Source: Flavobacteriales bacterium (lineage in GTDB: Bacteria > Bacteroidota > Bacteroidia > Flavobacteriales > Flavobacteriaceae). Taken from it: DNA of 64,000 bases. The number at the start of each line of letters is the position of its first letter. Position 1 is the stretch's first letter. The translations under genes and the position numbers were made by a program. The DNA lies in the NCBI GenBank assembly GCA_017303755.1, contig JAFLBS010000001.1:310001-374000 (forward strand), in the 5' to 3' direction. A model generated the notes under the pieces. It was not told the origin of the DNA. It did no database searches and saw only the letters and a list, made by a program, of their open reading frames with translations. Shown piece after piece: positions 61,598-64,000 of this stretch.

Positions 61598-61632
61598 GAA
61601 TGATAAATATAAATAATCTAACAGTCTATATT

Positions 61633-63258
61633 ATGTTAAAAGGATTCTTCAACGTACCCAAATCGGTCAACGAACCCGTAAAATCATACGCTCCAAATTC
61701 ACCCGAAAAAGCTGCCGTTTTAGCCGCTTATCAAAAAATGTGGAACGAAACTATTGATGTTCCCTTGTACATCGGCAACGAAGAAATTCGTACAGGAAAC
61801 ACCAAAACCATGTCGGCTCCACACGATCACCAACACATTGTTGGAACGTATCATTTGGCCGAAAAAGTACACGTAGAAAAAGCCATCGCCAACGCTATCG
61901 AATCGCGCACGGCCTGGGCCAATTTACCTTGGGAACAACGCGCTGCTATTTTCTTAAAAGCAGCCGAATTAATCGCCGGACCTTACAGAGCTCGTATCAA
62001 TGCTGCGACTATGATTGCGCAATCCAAAACGATTCACCAAGCCGAAATCGATGCTTCGTGTGAGTTAATTGACTTCTTACGCTATAATGTAGAATTCATG
62101 ACGCAAATCTACCAAGATCAACCAGCATCCGTTTCTGATGTGTGGAATCGTGTAGAATACCGTCCTTTAGAAGGATTTGTGTATGCTATCACACCTTTTA
62201 ACTTCACAGCAATCGCAGCAAATTTACCCGCAAGTGCTGCTTTAATGGGAAATACTGTAGTTTGGAAACCAAGCGACAGTCAAGTATTTTCAGCTAAAAT
62301 TATCATTGATGTTTTCAAAGAAGCAGGTTTACCGAATGGCGTTATCAATGTGGTTTTTGGCGATCCAATCATGATTACGGATACCGTTTTAGCGAGTCCC
62401 GATTTTGCTGGTGTTCACTACACTGGTTCAACATTTGTATTCAAAGAAATCTGGAAAAAAATCGGAACCAACATCCATAATTACAAAACCTACCCAAGAA
62501 TTGTTGGTGAAACTGGAGGAAAAGATTTTATCATTGCTCATCCAAGTGCCAATGTAAAACAAGTAGTAACCGGAATCACTCGTGGTGCTTTTGAATTCCA
62601 AGGTCAAAAATGTTCAGCCGCTTCCCGTGTTTACATTCCACAAAGTTTATGGCCAGCCGTAAAAGAACAATTGATTACAGATGTAAAATCAATGAAAATG
62701 GGTTCACCAGAAGATTTTGGCAACTTTATCACTGCTGTAATTCACGAAGGTTCTTTTGACAAATTGGCATCATACATTGATCAAGCCAAAAAAGATGCAG
62801 ATGCCGAAATCATTGTAGGTGGAAATTACGACAAATCAAAAGGATATTTCATCGAACCAACAGTAATTGTTACAACCAATCCAAAATATTCAACCATGGA
62901 AACCGAACTCTTTGGTCCAGTTGCCACTTTATACGTTTATGAAGATGCCAAATGGAGCGAAACATTGAAATTGGTTGATTCCACTTCAGAATATGCATTA
63001 ACTGGAGCTGTTTTCAGTCAAGATCGATATGCTATCACCGAAGCCACTGTGGCGTTACAAAACTCAGCTGGAAACTTCTACATCAACGATAAACCCACTG
63101 GAGCTGTAGTCGGAATGCAACCGTTTGGTGGAGCAAGAGCTTCTGGAACGAATGACAAAGCTGGTTCGGCACAAAACTTATTGCGTTGGGTTTCTCCAAG
63201 AACGATTAAAGAAACCTTTGTTACACCAGAGGATTATCGTTATCCGTTTTTAGGATAA
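61633..63258 (+). CDS. pruA: L-glutamate gamma-semialdehyde dehydrogenase
   Basis: This 541-residue NAD-dependent enzyme does the last step of proline breakdown, oxidising glutamate semialdehyde (pyrroline-5-carboxylate) to glutamate. The start at 61633 gives the normal family N-terminus (MLKGFFNVPKSVNEPVKSYAP); a longer frame from 61444 reads through the inverted repeat and is rejected. Catalytic residues are E293 in VGETGGKDF and C327 in GQKCSAASRVY, with cofactor-binding segments TPFNFTAIAANLP and GSTFVFKEIW. Here it is a stand-alone PruA, not fused to proline dehydrogenase. Confidence 0.96.
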   Translation: MLKGFFNVPKSVNEPVKSYAPNSPEKAAVLAAYQKMWNETIDVPLYIGNEEIRTGNTKTMSAPHDHQHIVGTYHLAEKVHVEKAIANAIESRTAWANLPWEQRAAIFLKAAELIAGPYRARINAATMIAQSKTIHQAEIDASCELIDFLRYNVEFMTQIYQDQPASVSDVWNRVEYRPLEGFVYAITPFNFTAIAANLPASAALMGNTVVWKPSDSQVFSAKIIIDVFKEAGLPNGVINVVFGDPIMITDTVLASPDFAGVHYTGSTFVFKEIWKKIGTNIHNYKTYPRIVGETGGKDFIIAHPSANVKQVVTGITRGAFEFQGQKCSAASRVYIPQSLWPAVKEQLITDVKSMKMGSPEDFGNFITAVIHEGSFDKLASYIDQAKKDADAEIIVGGNYDKSKGYFIEPTVIVTTNPKYSTMETELFGPVATLYVYEDAKWSETLKLVDSTSEYALTGAVFSQDRYAITEATVALQNSAGNFYINDKPTGAVVGMQPFGGARASGTNDKAGSAQNLLRWVSPRTIKETFVTPEDYRYPFLG

Positions 63259-63274
63259 CATTCAAAATAAAATT

Positions 63275-63309
63275 AAAAAAAGTCCAAATTTTAACGTTTG
63301 GACTTTTTT
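63275..63309 (+). terminator. Terminator after pruA
   Basis: A 13-bp stem around GTCCAAA/TTTGGAC with an 8-base-plus loop and a T-run on the right arm, 17 bases past the pruA stop. Confidence 0.85.
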
Positions 63310-63360
63310 ATTGGGTTGATTATTAATTTTTTGTACCTTCGAAAATCAAAACAAAAAACT

Positions 63361-64000
63361 ATGAGAACAAAAATTACACTACTTCTTTTTTCATTATTCT
63401 CCGCTTTGGGTTTCGGCCAAGACAAAGCCTATGATTTATTGAAAAATAAAACTACAACCAACATTTTGTACGATAGAGTTTTCAATCTTTCCAAAGCGAA
63501 TACTCTTGATACTAAAACAATAACTACCACTACATTCAATCAAGTGTACCACGAAATTCAGCGTGCTGATTTTTCTCAATCATTACCTAAATACGAAGTA
63601 CTAAAAGAAGAAGCCAAACGCGGTCAAGCTACTAAGCAAATTCCGCTTTCCATTTTAATCACCGATTTTGAAACCATTAAAACAACTTCATTAGAAAACG
63701 GCGATGTGTTTGTAAACGCCAATAATTCATTCGAATTAAAACCTAACGCAAGTAATGTTTTCAACAGACATTCTTTGAATATAATGGCTTCTTTGGCAGC
63801 AAAATCAGTTTCAAACACATTCATTTTAAAAGACGATTTTATTTTCAACACAACCAATAGAACCATCGCGTCTATTGCAATTAAAACTGCTAATGGCGAT
63901 TGGAAAACCATAACAATTGGTCGACCTTTTCAACTTCAATTGGATAGAACGGGTAATCAAACCATCGATTACAAAATTGAATTCACCAATGGCACAACCA
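63361..64000 (+). CDS. Exported hypothetical protein, 5' part (cut by window edge)
   Basis: The frame opens at 63361 with a signal peptide (RTKITLLLFSLFSALGFGQ) and stays open for 213 codons to the right edge. The visible mature part (YDLLKNKTTTNILYDRVFNL and beyond) is rich in Asn/Thr/Lys with a repeated beta character near the end (WKTITIGRPFQLQLDRTGNQ). I do not recognise a family from this half. It follows the pruA terminator, so it begins a new unit. Confidence 0.7.
   Translation, partial: MRTKITLLLFSLFSALGFGQDKAYDLLKNKTTTNILYDRVFNLSKANTLDTKTITTTTFNQVYHEIQRADFSQSLPKYEVLKEEAKRGQATKQIPLSILITDFETIKTTSLENGDVFVNANNSFELKPNASNVFNRHSLNIMASLAAKSVSNTFILKDDFIFNTTNRTIASIAIKTANGDWKTITIGRPFQLQLDRTGNQTIDYKIEFTNGTT

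Larger units (their letters stand above)
61220..61632. other. 413-base non-coding stretch between apaG and pruA
   Basis: No credible gene is present. It holds a double GTCATTGCGAGCT direct repeat (61236-61248 and 61250-61262, period 14), followed by a GCGAAGCAATC partner that can pair with ATTGC, a layout common in Bacteroidota intergenic repeats. It also holds the pruA -7 box TACTTTTG (61482-61489) and a 27-bp perfect inverted repeat (61528-61597). Confidence 0.7.

Noticed and set aside
61444-61632. Longer N-terminus for pruA
   Set aside because: The extra 63 codons read through the REP-like inverted repeat and have no resemblance to the enzyme.

Overview
The window looks like a chromosomal segment of a Flavobacterium-like member of the Bacteroidota. 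The DNA is AT-rich. Many genes are preceded by the TAnnTTTG -7 box of that phylum. There is a type IX secretion (T9SS) sorting domain, a T9SS plug-like protein, and many secreted proteins of families typical of flavobacteria (DUF5916, DUF6702, carboxypeptidase-regulatory-like). Species cannot be fixed from the sequence alone.

Layout. (1) 1-10.1 kb, mostly minus strand: the end of an RND efflux operon (TolC then membrane fusion protein, running off the left edge), a kelch/T9SS secreted protein, two small Cys-containing proteins, PAP2 phosphatase and TatA, an M1 peptidase, and a DUF6702/carboxypeptidase-regulatory-like cluster. (2) 10.2-18.9 kb: peptidase E, tRNA-Gly(TCC), a GNAT acetyltransferase, two convergent L,D-transpeptidase genes, a DUF5916 outer-membrane-type protein, gpmI and a DUF523 gene. 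(3) 19.1-25.6 kb: a leucine-rich-repeat protein, TerC, and a TetR-ABC-HlyD-TolC export cluster whose ABC ATPase motifs are degenerate. (4) 25.8-29.5 kb: an acetyl-CoA hydrolase/transferase family enzyme, map, a GxxExxY gene inside inverted repeats, and a methyltransferase. (5) 29.7-56.5 kb: one unidirectional extracellular contractile injection system (eCIS) locus of about 27 kb. (6) 56.5-64 kb: an M16 peptidase, a T9SS plug-like protein, apaG, pruA and a cut-off secreted protein.

The eCIS locus is the main interest. In order it holds a DUF4255 terminator/cap protein, an unknown 280-residue protein, one large sheath gene, two tube genes, a tiny DUF5908 gene, a LysM tube/baseplate adaptor, a VgrG-like spike, PAAR, gp25, two very large baseplate proteins, a 903-residue unknown, the tape measure protein, two DUF4157 (eCIS core) proteins, an immunity gene, two related unknowns and an AAA+ ATPase. 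No terminase, portal, capsid or TssJLM genes are present, so it is neither a prophage nor a classical type VI system.

The second DUF4157 protein (1405 residues) ends in a domain that I read as a PoNe-type PD-(D/E)xK DNase. The next gene encodes what looks like its DUF1910/DUF1911 (PoNi) immunity protein. A cognate immunity gene implies that the particle carries a toxin that can harm the producer or its siblings, that is, an antibacterial or kin-competition weapon rather than the insect or eukaryote targeting usually described for eCIS. A 15-bp-stem hairpin lies in the only large gap of the operon, between the structural and cargo halves. All functional statements are from sequence reading and family knowledge; no searches were run.
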